A stretch of 64,000 nt of DNA from Parastagonospora avenae f. sp. tritici 18332-5 (GCA_022559985.1 JAFJTR010000018.1:1-64000); one strand, 5' to 3'; shown: positions 9,847 through 22,218, counted from the stretch's first letter. The notes: generated by a model not told the origin, from the sequence alone. A program made the numbers and translations.

Positions 9847-11342
9847 TTAGCACCCCAGGTATTTCGTCTCTACCCAGCGGTTCTCCTGATCGTCGCCGAG
9901 TCGTGCCACAACAATCTTGATATCCGGGAAGACACTCAAGACCCTGTTTACACCCACGCGGCCTGCTGTGTACGTTACGAAGACGATCTTGTGTTCTGCC
10001 ACGCCGTGATCTACCAAGACTCGGACAGCCATCAGCGCCGCCGCTCCGGACGAGAACTGGGGGTCCAGCACCAGGACAAGGCCGTTTTCAGCAATGTTGG
10101 CTGGCAATGCCCGATAATGCAGTTCGGGCTCGCCAGTTCGGAAGTTTGTCTGGATGAGCATCCTGCCAGTCTTGCAGTCTGGAATTGTGCGCCGCAGGCC
10201 TGTCTCGAATGCACTGCCGCCGCGCAGCACTACTACGGCACTCACATCAGCAGTTTTCTTCAGACCCATATATGCATTACGCTGAGGTGTGATGACCTGA
10301 GCTGGTGTAAATGGCAAAAAGTCGCATGCCGTCTCAACCAGCAGTGCCACCATGCGGTCGAAGTAGAACACGAAGTCTTCTCTGGAGGTCTTCGGATCAA
10401 GCAGAAGTGTGTGAACGCCCCTGACCTGGTTCGTCTGTTTCAATACGATAGCATTCTTGCTCAAAGGGCTGTCCTCGGCAATCCTCCCCAGTCGCTTCAG
10501 CTCAACTTGGTGGAGCTCAGACTTGTCTGCCAGTGTTTTTCGCACTTGATCGCTCACCATGGAGATTGCGACTTTATTCTCGATACCCCGAGGAATGATA
10601 AGATCGGCAATCTCACGCTGCGGAGCAACGTATTTGTAGAAATTGGGCTTGACGAAGCCGAACCATTGTTTGATGCAGCCTTCGATGTCGCGGCCACGCT
10701 CTTTCACATCTCGGACAAGACGTCGTGATAGGCACAGGTCAGAGTCTGCTTCGGCGAAGATCTTGAGATCCAGGAGGTCCAGTACTCGTTGGTCGTGCAG
10801 AGCAAAGATGCCTTCCAGGATAAGGACGTGGGGCGAGTAGATCGTTGTGGTCTTGTCAAGACGGGCGTGCTTTTCGAAAGAATAAATGGGCACTTCGGCG
10901 ACTTTGCTACGAGATCATAAGCAATGTTTCAGTTTCTCAAATAGAGATATCTACCCATTCTTGATATCCTTGAGCCTTTCTACCAGGACTATATCACATG
11001 TTAATCAGACTGCGATGGCCGTCATGTTTCATGGGTGCCTACTGTCAAAGTCGATGGCCTCGGGCGCGTCGAAGTCAAATTCATTCCGGAAAGCCGCTGC
11101 CGATTGCTCAGGAGTCAAGGGCTTGTAGAAGGAGTCCTGCATGTTGTCAGTGGGTGAGCACGTGACCAGCTTACACAGCATAAACCGACCATAGACAGGA
11201 TCACAACCCATGGCAGGTTTAGTGAAGCTACAATAGCTAATGCCAGAGACGTCTTCCCTGATCCAGAGCTGCCTGCTACCCCAATAATGCTCGCATTGCC
11301 CCAAGGCGGCTCATAGTGTGACCTCCGACCCGCGGTAGACAT
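9847..11342 (-). CDS. urk1: Uridine kinase (uridine/cytidine kinase with UPRT-like C-terminal domain)
   Basis: Four exons: 11342-11190, 11136-11043, 10988-10955 and 10906-9847, giving 446 aa. The N-terminal P-loop is GVAGSSGSGKTS (about 21-32). The kinase domain continues with DSFYKPL, FDFDAPEAIDFD, PIYSFEKHAR and the lid-region RRLVRDVKERGRD. The C-terminal half (VVVLRGGSAFETGLRR ... DPQFSSGAAALMAVRVL) is a PRTase-type uracil phosphoribosyltransferase fold. The usual PRPP-binding motif DPMLATG is replaced by DPQFSSG, as in UCK-like proteins where UPRT activity is doubtful. The enzyme phosphorylates uridine and cytidine in the pyrimidine salvage pathway. The 34-nt third exon is unusually short, but its phase is right on both sides and it restores the conserved LVERLKDIKNGK segment. 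Confidence 0.93.
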
Positions 11343-11710
11343 GGTTGAAGCTGAGGTGGTGTCGGTAAATGGTCGAAATACGAAACGAATCAGTTCATCA
11401 TATGCGAAAGATGTGCAAATAATGAAAGCTAATGATATGTTATGCTCTATGCAAAATTACAGAATTGACGGTTGCCCGCAGCGAACACCTCGAAAGCGGC
11501 TCTCGCTTACTTAAGGCATAGCGCCGGGCGCCAAGTCCCGCTAACGATGTAGCTTAGTCTTTCTTTGCAGCGATCTCACCTCGCAAACTTCCTCTTCCTC
11601 AAAGCTGCAGACTTTTGCGCAGCTCCACGCCCACTCGACCAAGGTCGGGCAGCGCTCACCTTTCACTGATGGACGTCGGCTGAGGGCGTGACCGCCTCGC
11701 TTCATTCATC
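11343..11710. other. Divergent promoter between urk1 and gid8
   Basis: This 368-bp region carries the two 5' ends. No ORF is present, and I see no clear TATA box. Confidence 0.5.
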
Positions 11711-12904
11711 ATGGTTAGTCGCGACCGCTTTGCTGCTGGTCTGCGCACACCCTGACGACAAAGCAGAGCTCATCTACCGTTTCTGTGTCGGCTGCGACGC
11801 CGACGCAACATTCTTTCCAGAGGAAGGTTGATGACATCAAGCCGTCGAAGATGTAAGTTGCTCCCTTCCGCTGCCTCTTCTTTCACATGATGCGACAAAA
11901 AATAAGTTGGGAATCTCTCCGAAAATTCCGTGTGGAGAAAAAGTTAACTTGTAGTCTGATATCGCAAGCACACGCTTGCTTTGCAGCTCGCTCGTCCACT
12001 ATTCAAAGATCACCGCGATGACATCATTGCTAACCCAACATTTGCAGGGACATCAACTTTGTCATCATGGACTACCTGGTTAGCGAAGGATATCCTCGGG
12101 CTGCTGAAAAGTTCGCCAAGGAAGCAAATATCCAGCTGCCTCTTGAAGAGGAGTCCATCCAGTCCCGCGTAGAAATACGACAGGCGATTGATGCGGGCGA
12201 CATCGATACCGCTATCACTAGGGTCAACGATCTGAACCCCCAGGTATGTGGCATCTCTCCTCTTCGTCGCGCTCCCTTGCAGGATTATATCCAGTTTCAT
12301 GCACCACGCATAATCTTCTTTGATGATAATCAAACCTTCAGTCCTCAGTATGATTGCAAGCAGATTCCTCTCTACTATTCGCATTGACTGTTGCGAATAC
12401 AGCTAACAAGCAAATCAGATCCTTGACACAGACCCCGCCTTGCACTTCGCATTGCTCCGTCTGCAGCTCATAGAGCTCATTCGAGCATGTACCTCGTCCG
12501 CCTCCTCCGACATCACTCCCGCTCTCAATTTTGCTTCGTCACAACTAGCACCTCGAGCAGCAACAAACCCCGATTTCTTAAAAGACCTCGAGCTTACCAT
12601 GTCGCTGCTCATCTTCCTCCCCGCGACCGGCTCCTTGCAAAAGGAGCTGACGGACTTGCTCGATCCTTCGCTGCGCCGGAATGTCGCTAGCAAGGTCAAT
12701 GAGGCTATACTTACGAGTATGGGTGCTCGAGGCGAAGCACGGATGCGTAGTCTGGTTCGTCTTCGGCATTGGGCCGAGGCCAAGGCACGTGCTGCTGGCA
12801 AGGACATCCCACCCGTTCTGCCTTTCGGTCTCCAGGACGCCGAAGATAGGCCACTGGACGGCAATGGTAGCAATGGGGAGACAGCTGATGTCATGGTGCA
12901 ATAG
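11711..12904 (+). CDS. gid8: GID/CTLH ubiquitin ligase subunit Gid8 (LisH-CTLH-CRA protein)
   Basis: Four exons: 11711-11713, 11767-11852, 12048-12243 and 12419-12904, giving 256 aa. LisH is seen at INFVIMDYLVSEGYPRAAEKF; CTLH follows (ESIQSRVEIRQAIDAGDIDTA, RVNDLNPQILDTDPALHF). The CRA part covers LHFALLRLQLIELI to ELTDLLDPSLRRNVASKVNEAIL. Gid8 scaffolds the GID complex, which ubiquitinates gluconeogenic enzymes when glucose returns. The first exon appears to be just the ATG followed by gttagt. Without that intron the frame stops within 15 codons. The acceptor is an aagcag pair, so the second residue block may gain one Gln. If the intron call is wrong, translation could start at 12067 inside the LisH motif, which is less likely. 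Confidence 0.88.
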
Positions 12905-13386
12905 GATCGCAACGATCGTACGCTGATGAGTCGTCTTCGAGAACAACTGGTCACGTTCGATGCGTTTTAGCCACACTTTGGGTTGCTTCTGTCGGCTTTA
13001 GTCGATGAGTTTTTACGTTATTCAATGAGCTTCTCACACCAGTTGTTGTACCACAATGAATTGTTCTCCATGCCACCTTGTTGTCTCCAAACTTGATCAG
13101 TGTACTATCTTGCTGTCGACTAAGTTGCTGACCCGGAAACCTGGGGTAGGAAAATGTGCTCTTGATCTCGACCTCTATAAAGTTGTATAGACTGCTGCTT
13201 ACGTTGAGTAGATATCGAGACACTTTGCGCCTGCTGAACGCTCGATAGTCACATCATCCATGCCGCGAACGAGGCGAAGCAGTTCAAATCTTTTTTTTTG
13301 TCATTTCCGCAGTATTTACAGTAAGTTGTGCAATGGCCATGAAACACATTCCCCATTCCCCTTTCCCAGCACCAAGAAAGCATCAT
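12905..13386. other. Convergent 3' region between gid8 and the ADH gene
   Basis: This is 3' flank for both convergent genes. No gene is seen; a poly-T run (tttttttttg) lies near 13291. Confidence 0.5.
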
Positions 13387-14566
13387 CTACTTGGACGTAT
13401 CCAAGACATACCGTCCAGCGATCTCACCCTTGTGCATCTTGTCATACACCATCTGCAGCTCCGAGAGCCCGACAACCTTGAACGGCGCCTTAATCAGTCC
13501 CCTCGCGAAGAAATCAATCGCCTCAGAGCTGTCCTTGCGATTACCAACATACGATCCCTGGATGCGGATCATCTTGATGACCGACTCGAACACGGGCGCC
13601 TTGAGGTACGCACCCGCCGGCAGGCCGATGCAAATGACGGTTCCGCGCGGTCGAATGTACTCAGCGGCCTGCTGGAAAGGCTTCTCGTTGACGGCGACGA
13701 GGATGACCGCGTGCGGGCCCAGACCATCCGGCGTAGCCTTTTGCACGTCCGCGACGAGGTTCTTGCTGGTCGCAAAGTCGACGAAGGACTCCGCGCCCAG
13801 TTGCTCCGTGCACATCTTCTGCTTCTCTGCGCCCGTGTCGATGGCAATGGTGCGCAAGCCCATGACCTTCGCGTACTGGCAGGCTAGCGATCCGAGACCG
13901 CCGCCTGCGCCGACGATGGCAACGAATTGGCCGGGCTTAGCACCGGACTCTTTCAGGCCCTTGTAGACGGTGATGCCGGCGCACAGGATGGGCGCGATGG
14001 CAGCGAGGTCGCAGTGCTTGGGGATGCGGGCTACGTGCGCGGCCTTGGCGATGCAGTATTGCTGGAAGGTGCCGTCGACGGTGTAGCCGGAGAGCAGCGG
14101 CTTGGGGCACAGTGGCTCGTCGGCTTGTTGGCAGAAGTCGCAGGCGAGGCAGGAGCCGTTGAGCCATTTGACGCCGGCGTAGTCGCCGATTTCAATGTCG
14201 TTTACCAATTCGCCTTTGGCGACGACGATGCCAGCACCCTCGTGGCCACCGACGAGGGGGAGTTTGGTGGGCTGGAGAGCTGTTAGTAGGGGTTCTGGAT
14301 CTGAATTTAAGAGTATGTAGCGGGCTGGAGGTGTTTGCGAGACAGCTTAGTGAAGACACTGAGCTGTTGTCGAAAGAATGCGATGAACTTACCAGTGGCC
14401 AGTCACCATTGACGGCGTGGAGGTCAGTGTGGCAGACACCAGAGAACTTGATGTTGACAAGAACCTCATCTGAAGCAGGCTTCTGTACTGGAATCTTCTT
14501 GTAGTCGACGGGGCCGCCAGTCTTCTCAATAACCTGCGCCCATTGCTCGGTAGGAATAGAACCCAT
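13387..14566 (-). CDS. Zinc-dependent alcohol dehydrogenase (class ADH1)
   Basis: Two exons: 14566-14393 and 14271-13387, giving 352 aa. The catalytic zinc ligands are visible (GVCHTDLHAVNGDWP and GGHEGAGIVVAKG, plus the later Cys). The structural zinc motif is CLACDFCQQADEPLCPK. The Rossmann motif is GAGGGLGSLACQYAK. Length and layout match yeast-type tetrameric ADH, which interconverts ethanol and acetaldehyde with NAD. The start at 14566 (MGSIPTEQW) aligns with fungal ADH N-termini; an in-frame ATG at 14581 would add five residues. A TATATAA element lies about 115 bp upstream. Confidence 0.93.
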
Positions 14567-14680
14567 GTTGGTGATCTTCACAAACGTATGAAAGTATGTG
14601 TGGGATGTTAGAGTTGATAATTAGTGAGTTGATCGATTGCTGGTGAGCTGATGGTGAGTTCAACAAACGAGACCTACTAC

Positions 14681-14690
14681 TTATATACCT
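14681..14690 (-). promoter_or_regulatory. TATA-like element of the ADH gene
   Basis: The minus strand reads GGTATATAAG about 115 bp upstream of the ATG at 14566. A CCCCAC (minus-strand GTGGGG, CreA-type SYGGRG) lies close by at 14719-14724. Confidence 0.45.
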
Positions 14691-16718
14691 TTACCCGTCA
14701 CAGATTCTCTGAACTTAACCCCACCTGATACATGCGCAGCCCGCCAGGGTCTGGTAGCTTGGTAGATTTCTCGGCCATATGACGCACCAAACGCAAGCTC
14801 CTCTCACCCTTGCCATGCACGAGGACGACTGGCTTTGGTCGGCTTGCCGGAGGCAGATGATCGAAGCGTTGTGATTGGCCAATGGCTACGAGATACAGCT
14901 ACCTAGAGGGGTACATCGTACATCGTTTCGACTACAGGGACAAGCTACGAGAAGCTATCGGATGTTGGTGCATCGGATGGGTGGCAGACCAGTAGCGTGA
15001 GCGAGTTCAAGCTCTCCGCTGGCCGCCAGTACCTAGCAGTGGAATGATTTACCCGTACGCGGGGGAACTACGCGTGGTCTGACGTTAGTGTTGAGTGGAT
15101 CTGAATGGTGTGTCAGGGGTCTTCTGTGGTGTGAGGGGTCCAGGTATCGACTGAAGTACTGGAAGTGGGTCTGTGGCTTGACGTCAACCTCCGGTTTGGG
15201 AATTAAGATCTCCTGATGTTATTTCTCCCTCAACACATTTTGCTCGGCCACGGCCGTGTGGTGCAAATATTCACATCAGAGGAATTTTCAGCGCTTATCT
15301 CGCGGTATCTGCGTCAAGTAATCAGTAATCGACAGTTGTGGAACGTTTACCTTGGAAGTTTGTTGTCGTGGTTCTATGGCCCGTGCACATGCAGATACCG
15401 CAGCCTTGTTAAGCCGCTTATCGTGGACCAAGCTGCTTTCATGATGATTCATGTCCATGTGAGCCGCTAATCGTTTGGGTCGGAAACCAGGACGGATACC
15501 AGTCAATTGGGCCGGTCGAGCGCGAAGCCAAACTGCTTACATCTTGCAAGTCCTTCAGCCGCGAAGCGCCTTGCATCTCAATCGAGCAAGTGCACAAGCA
15601 TATTGGCTACTAGAGGCCTGGCATGCCCTGTCTAGTACAATCCATTTGCATGCGGCTCCCTTTCTTCTCCATGCGGGGATCCTTAATGCCGAGAAGCTGT
15701 GGTCGCCTTGTCTTCGTCGCGGGGTAATTGAGTGGAGGAGTCTCGTACCAAAAGTATCAAGATACTTTATTGTTTCCACGGAACGTTCCACGGAGCAAAG
15801 GATTGTGTCCGAATCGATTCGGTGGTGCAATCTACCCCAGCTTTTCTCCAATTATAAGGTTCCATGGTGCAAGGATCCATCTAGATTCATGCGCGCATCT
15901 GTGTAGCTGAGATGCCCAAGAGTCGGATACACCGGTGTCCGCGCGATTTCGACTGTCGAAAAATAAGACTCTATATTCCAAGTCTCCCTCATCCAGCGTC
16001 AAACGACGTGCGGTATGCCCTCCCAGTCCCTAAAAGACCCTAAAAAACAGTCGATGTTTTAGCTGGGAAGCGGGTGCGGGGTTAGGGCGCGACTAGTGAA
16101 ACGCGGGGCAGAGGGATGTCAGACTGAAGCTGTGGATCTAGCCGTGGCTATGGGCTGGCTGCTGGCGGAACTCGGCCGATAGGTAACGCGGGCTCCGGAG
16201 GAAGTGCAGTGCTGCCAGCTGCTGTCTTGCAGGTCTGGTCTCCTTATACCCACGACTTGTGAGAACCTTGATAGCTCACCCAGGGATTTTGATAGCCGGC
16301 ATGAGCACCTCCATGGCTTCTTCGGAAGCGGTGCGGATATTGGTGAAACGTCATTTTCGCTGCCGCAGGATGGTGTCAGAGTTGAATAGACGAGACATTA
16401 TGTACGATTCGTTTTGGGTATATCTACGGGACATGACGCCTCCCAGTTGACAAAGTTAATGAAAAAAGTTGTACAGTATGCATGCAACAGATTTCTTGCT
16501 CGTGAGATCGTGATCGTATATCGTCGACACTTTGCCATAAACCTGGTGGACCAGAAGAGGAAGAAGAAGATCTAAACATTTTAAGCACCGACAGATTGTA
16601 GGAAATGAGGTATTGTGCATGTCCCAGAAGAGCCTCGGAAGGCGAATGATACCAGTAATACACAGGCGCCTGAAGAGGACGTCGGATGTCGAAGAAGCTT
16701 GACCCAGAAATGATGTGC
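14691..16718. other. Long intergenic region upstream of the ADH gene
   Basis: About 2 kb without a convincing gene. The longest ORF (15475-15906, plus strand) has no recognisable features. Two CreA-type SYGGRG matches (14719-14724, 15059-15064) suggest carbon regulation of the ADH gene. The part near 16000 has aaaagaccctaaaaaa and gggtgcggggttaggg but no telomere-like array. Confidence 0.5.
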
Positions 16719-17055
16719 TTAGTAAAAACTCTGCCCGCCGTATCCGTTCATACCACTTAACGGCGGTTGTAAGAGCGACGGCGGCTGCTGCTGCTGCTGT
16801 TGAACAACGTTTGCGGGGACGTAATGGGTCTGGTAAGGATGTTGCGGCATGCTAAAATCGGCCACGAGAAGGGGATTGCCGAAAGCGGGCGGCCGTCTGG
16901 ACTGAACCAGAGCAGGCGGAAGTGAGGCCGGGGGCATTTGTTGTTGAATAACCATCTGCGCATGCTGCATCGGTTGCTGCTGGTAGGCCATAGTTTCTTG
17001 CACGTGGCCACTGGCTTGTTGTTGCTGTTGGTGTTGCTGTTGGTGTTGCTGTTGG

Positions 17056-17090
<35 letters not shown>

Positions 17091-18997
17091 TTGCTGTGCC
17101 TGTTGCACTTGCTGTTGCTGCTGAACTTGTTGTGCTTGTTGTTGAGCTTGCTGCTGTTGTTCCTGTTGAGGCGTATCCCAACCCCATCGCTGCTTTAATT
17201 CGGTGTTGACAAAGCCAACACGCCATCCTGTCTCCTGACGAATCTTGTCGAAGATTTGGAGTACTTCCTCCTGCTCTCGACGATCTGTCAGGCATTCTCC
17301 AGCTATTGCAAGTGACCGCAGAGCAACACTAGCCACACCGCGATCTTTGACGTGTGCGCTGATGCCGCAAATGAATTTTGAATTCTGTTCGAGCATTGTC
17401 CACATTTCAGATTCGTTCGGCCCCTGGATGGGGTTGATCTGCGCGAGCAGGACTAAGCATGTATGGTAGAAGAGTCTTGCTACAATGGACGCCCGCTTGA
17501 CAAGCCATACCTCTGGAAAGGCGGAGCCGGAGATGGTCTGGCCAGGGTAGAGGTATGCCATGGGATGCATAGTCCGTGGGATGTTCTCATTCCACTTGTC
17601 TGTCATGTCCTTCAATCGGGTCCACTCAGCATGCCTATCTTGAAGCGTCTGTCGGGCAATGTCTTGGCTTCGAGGTATCGATGCGCGGAAGTTGCAGGTG
17701 CGTGCAACGATGTACAGTATTCGATGCGTCCAGACCTCCTCTCTGCCCGACTCGGTCTCGGGAGAGAAGTCCATCTCGATACCCCAGTCGTCTGGGTCCC
17801 AAGCGACCTGCCAGTTGAAGTGCAGACAGCTTAGAATCTCCATGCCAACGTTCAGCCAGAAACATGCAGCCCCTATGCCTGTGGATCTCGCATTCCATCG
17901 GCATTCCTTGATCAGTGCGCGCGCACCGGCGATATGATTCATGCGTTGCAAGGCTCGTTCACCCATGATTTCATAAACGTTTAGTATGACGGCCGTTGTG
18001 GCGCAAAGTATCGTGTCACGGTCAGGGTCTTGCAATGAGAGTAGCAAGTCCCTCGTGGACACATCATAGTAGTGCAATGCTTTCTCCTCGCTGTACTTGG
18101 GATTGACGAGGGCAAGATGGCGCGCGCCACAAGCAAGGAAAGCGTGAAGAAGCATGGGTTCGTTTAACGCGTGGAACGGGAGTAGCCGCGAGAAGTGTTT
18201 ATGTGCGTCCATACTGTCCATCCATATGCCGATCTCCTCGACGAAAACTTGCATGTACAGGACCTCCTCTTGGCTCTTCAAGTAATCGCGGGTTGGAACG
18301 GGTGTGGGTGCGGGGCTCGCTGAGTGTTCGATTGTGTACGGTGAAGGAGTGGGGTTTGAGTAATTGGATTCTGAGACCGTCAGCAAGCTCTTTGGGTGTT
18401 CAAGTGAAGGCATGTCCATCATGGCGCCATGGCGAACTTACGAGCACGTGTATGTTGCTGCTGAGGCGCTCGCTGATGGTCGTAGCTGAAATTGTGCGAC
18501 GCTTGTTGGAAGTCGGGTACGATGCCTTGTAGTGGGAGGTGCTGGCGCGAGGGGCCTGGGGCACCTAGACTGACCGGCGGCCCCATGTCGAAGCCATTGC
18601 CCATCAGGGGAATGTGGTCGTCGGCCTCCTCTGCCGGGTACATTTCTCGACCCCCGACGTATTCACCAGCGATTGTTCTGGATTCATCCTGAAAGGCGAT
18701 GCAGTAGTCATTGCCTTTTGGTATAATGTATGCGTTCCTCTCGCAAGTGGTATCAAGGAAGTTGAGCTTCTTGCCCCAATTGCAGTCCCTCTGCGACTTG
18801 GAACAATTGTTGCAAGTTGGCTTGGTCTCGTCGCACTTAAGATGGCGCTCTCTGCAAGTCAAACAACCTGTGCGCGTGCGCTTTGGCTTTCCCTCGGGCG
18901 TGGCGTCGCCCTCGCGTTTTTTGGGGACTGCGGGTCTTGCTCCCGGCGAAGGATCGCTTGGAGGGGGAGTCACGGTCGAGGCCATGCCGTCGCTCAT
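16719..18997 (-). CDS. Zn2Cys6 transcription factor with fungal-specific domain and poly-Q tract
   Basis: Two exons: 18997-18442 and 18370-16719, giving 735 aa. The binuclear zinc cluster is at residues 45-72 (C45, C48, C55, C62, C65, C72; motif CLTCRERHLKC ... CNNCSKSQRDC) and is followed by GKKLNFLDT. A Fungal_trans_2-type regulatory domain starts near YMQVFVEEIGIWMDSMD and includes LLHAFLACGARHLAL and LNVYEIMGERALQRMNHIAGARALI. The C-terminus carries a long glutamine tract with His interruptions, then a Pro/Gln-rich tail. It is a nuclear regulator whose target genes cannot be named. The intron begins gtaagt and ends ctcag, phase 1. A long 5' region (about 1.2 kb) separates it from asa1. 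Confidence 0.92.
17010..17172 (-). repeat. CAG/CAA microsatellite encoding poly-glutamine
   Basis: Within the Zn2Cys6 gene, imperfect CAG/CAA repeats encode most of a Gln tract of about 50 residues. A 12-bp unit (gttgctgttggt on the plus strand) is repeated in tandem near 17030-17060 and encodes QHQQ units. The tract is expected to vary in length between strains. Confidence 0.9.
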
Positions 18998-20260
18998 TGG
19001 GGATGTAGTCGGTAGTCAGAGCCCAGGGCAAGCTGTTTCCACGTTGGCGACAGGTGTGGTGCGACCCGAGGGGAACTTTGGCGTTGGTTGATGTCGCTGA
19101 TGTCGCCGACGTTGCCGCGGACAGCCGCAGACCCTATCTCGGCGTGTCGTATGGAGTGTCGTAAGCTGATGCTTCGAGACGATCAATGTGGCAATGGCAC
19201 GAGGAAAGCCGTGGATGCGACGACGGGGGCGCAGGAAGTCGTTGGAGGTCGTGTCAAGGAGAAGTCATGGGGGGCATCAAGATGGTCGTGTCATTCGTAT
19301 GGACGAAAGAGGCACGCAACGCGTAGAGTAATGCAATCTGAGATTCGTGGGACGTGGCCGGGAATGCAGTCGTATATATCGGCACAAGTTGCTCAGCAAG
19401 ACGCCAGAAGCGAGATTGGATGCGGTACGGCAGCGGGCGGGATTCGCAGGGCGGGGTGTGTGCAATCTCTCGAGGGCAGCGACTCAGATGTTGTATGAGA
19501 CGTGATGCGAAAAGCTGGAATATTGGATTATGCCCTGGTCGGGCTGGCGCAGACGCAGCCGATGACGAGGGATTGGAGTCTCTGCGCCGGGAGACAGTGC
19601 AGCACATCGAAGATGCCTTAGCGTGCGCTCCACACGGAAGCCAGTGTCATCGAGTTCCGGGAGCGATGCGCGAACATCCCATGTACATTTGACATGTCTA
19701 TCGCCGACGTGGGATGGGGATATCAAGAATCCGGTCCGCGGACGGTGCCTCTCGTGTGCATCACTGCCGCAACGAGAGACTCTGTCTAGCTACACTTCTG
19801 CTCCTAAGGCGCCATGGCGTACAGTACATGGTCGTACGAGCCAGCGAGCCCCTGCAGATAACATCATCTTGAGTGCGCTCCTCGTCTATTCCTGTCGCGT
19901 TTCGCGTAGAAGCTACCCCAAAATTAGATTCCTTGCACATCCTCGGCAATATGCCCTCCTTCTGTCGCCTGGGATTTGCAAACACGAGGGTCCAACCCGC
20001 CGGTGACCACTGCGAGCTGTTATGGAAGATATCAGATGAGCTGGATTACAGGACCAGCCTCAACGCTGCAATAAAATATTGACGTCACAGCGTCCATCTC
20101 CCGCCTTCATTACGACGCATGTCCCATATCCAGCCCGCTCCATCTTGTTTTTAGATCACACCTACACAACGTGGCGGGCGTGCAGCTGGGGCCCCACTTT
20201 TCCCACGCTCGACCTGTCTTCTCGTCCCGGCTTGCCCAACACGACGACCTCAGCTCACAC
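18998..20260. other. Divergent intergenic region between the Zn2Cys6 gene and asa1
   Basis: About 1.26 kb. ORFs here are short and lie in several frames on both strands. I see no gene; it probably holds long 5' leaders and both promoters. Confidence 0.5.
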
Positions 20261-22019
20261 ATGGCCATTGAGCGCCAAACTTCCGCACTGCCGCCCGCTC
20301 AGCCAAGCTATATACTCCGCGGGCATACTTCGCAGATACACAGCGTGCGATTCGTGCGCCAAAACAGCCGCTTGCTGACTGGCGATGCTGACGGCTGGAT
20401 CGTGTACTGGAAGCTTGAAACTAAGCGAGCACTGGCAGTGTGGAAAGCACATGAGGGAGCAATTCTAGGAACAGAAGAATGGGGTCGAGATAAGATAATC
20501 ACGTGAGTCGGCCCTGGCGTCACAGTTTTCTTGCAGCCAAAACTCTGTCCATCGTGGCATAACTTTTCTACATCTTCACTTCTTGGCATGTACTTAGCGT
20601 ATCTTTGCACGCACTAACACATATCACCCCAGTCATGGCCGGGACAACAGTCTGAGAATATGGCAGCTGCGCGCATCCGATGAGCCTACATTTTCTATTG
20701 TTTTGCCTGCAGAGGACGCGACCACGCCGAGACCGAAACCATGGCTCCTCTATACCCTGCTTGTTAACACACTGAACTTTTGTGCATTCTCATTGTGCTC
20801 CATGGGTGGACATCATGAGCCAGACAAAGTCGTTGGGTCGTCGAGCAATGCCATACTCGTGGCTACACCGTCCACTGACGACAAAAAGATCAACATCTAT
20901 CAGTTTCCTGATGAGAAGCTGAAGTATGTCGTGCCGAAAATTTCAACAACAGATTCTGGTGAGTACTCGATTCCACGTTCACACTTGCTCCCAATTGGCC
21001 ATTGTCAAAGAAACGAGATTGGTGGACAGCCTGGTATTTTGACCAAGAAACACACTTGTCCCTTGCATAAGCAGAGAACTTGAAAGCGCTTCTTCATGCT
21101 AACAGCTATAGGTATGGTTATGGCCGTGAAGCTCGTACATCATATCGCGTCAAATAATGTCTTGATACTGTCCGGATACGAAGGAGGTCTCACAGCCGTT
21201 CATCAACTACCATATGCTGAGGCCTCAAGCGTCCAGTCGGCCGAGCTTGTGTACCTCAGCCAGCCTCACAGTCAACCCATATTGTCGCTGGACGTATCAT
21301 CGGATACCAGAACCTACTTCACTTCAGGTGCGGATGCAGCCATCGCAGCACATCGCATCCCCGACATGTCAAACAGCACCGTGCAGGACAAAAATGTAAA
21401 TGCGCAAAACGCACCCCGCCCAGGACCTTCTGCAGTAGAGCTCGCAGCAGAATATCAGACACCTTCCACCCCGCCCTCATCAGAAGCCCCAGACAAACCT
21501 TCCTCAACCTCCGCCAGACCCACATCCCCAAACCCAACCTCACCCCTCTCCTTCCCAAAACAATCCCTTCTAACCCACCCAACCCCCCCAAAACCAGCAG
21601 GTCTATCCTCCCTCCTCTCCAGCGCTCCACCCCAATCCCAATCCACCCCCGTGCCTCCAAAACCACCCCCAACCACCATCCAACCCCCGCACAAATCCAC
21701 CAACACCAAACACTCAGGCCAACAATCCCTGCGCGTCCGCTCCGACGGCCGCATCCTCGCGACCGGCGGCTGGGACACGCGCATACGCATCTACAGCACC
21801 AAGACGCTCAGAGAAGTCGCGGTGCTCAAGTGGCACAAAGAGGGTGTGTATGCTGTGGATTTCGCGGAGGTGTTGGGGGCGGGGGATGTAGAGGGGGGGG
21901 ATGGGGGAGAGACGGGGCTGGGCAAGGTGCAGAGACAGAGAGAGCAGGCGATGCAAATGAAGCATTGGGTTGTGGCGGGGGCGAAGGATGGGAAGGTTAG
22001 TTTGTGGGAGGTGTTTTAG
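20261..22019 (+). CDS. asa1: ASTRA-associated WD40 protein Asa1
   Basis: Three exons: 20261-20502, 20633-20958 and 21112-22019, giving 491 aa. WD repeats are visible as PSYILRGHTSQIHSVRFV ... LLTGDADGWIVYWKL, HGRDNSLRIWQLR, ILSLDVSSDTRTYFTSGAD, and the C-terminal RVRSDGRILATGGWDTRIRIYS ... WVVAGAKDGKVSLWEVF. Asa1 belongs to the ASTRA/TTT assembly pathway that supports PIKK kinases and chromatin complexes. A Pro/Ser/Thr-rich insertion of about 90 residues (21440-21715) separates the last WD repeats and is very C-rich on the coding strand. The start at 20261 (MAIERQTS) is preferred over an upstream in-frame ATG at 20171. Confidence 0.9.
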
Positions 22020-22218
22020 GTGTAGAGGGGGGAGGGGAGGGTTTGTTGGCTGGGTGGCGAGAAGGAAGCTGGGAGGTGTGGATATGCGGTGTGACGAATT
22101 TGTGCAGGAGGAGGAATTTTGGCTGGAGGCTGACGCGAGCGTGCGTGCAGATTATCAACATTGAAGACTATCAGAACACCACCAACCCCAAAACCTTGGT
22201 ATCACAGTGATAAAATCT

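Noticed and set aside
13333..13966. Long plus-strand ORFs opposite the ADH gene
   Set aside because: Antisense to a clearly identified zinc ADH exon.
16060..16090. gggttaggg near a C/A-rich stretch, possible internal telomere repeat
   Set aside because: Only one TTAGGG unit, no array.
16938..17198. Poly-leucine ORF on the plus strand
   Set aside because: It is the antisense shadow of the CAG/CAA poly-Q tract of the Zn2Cys6 gene.
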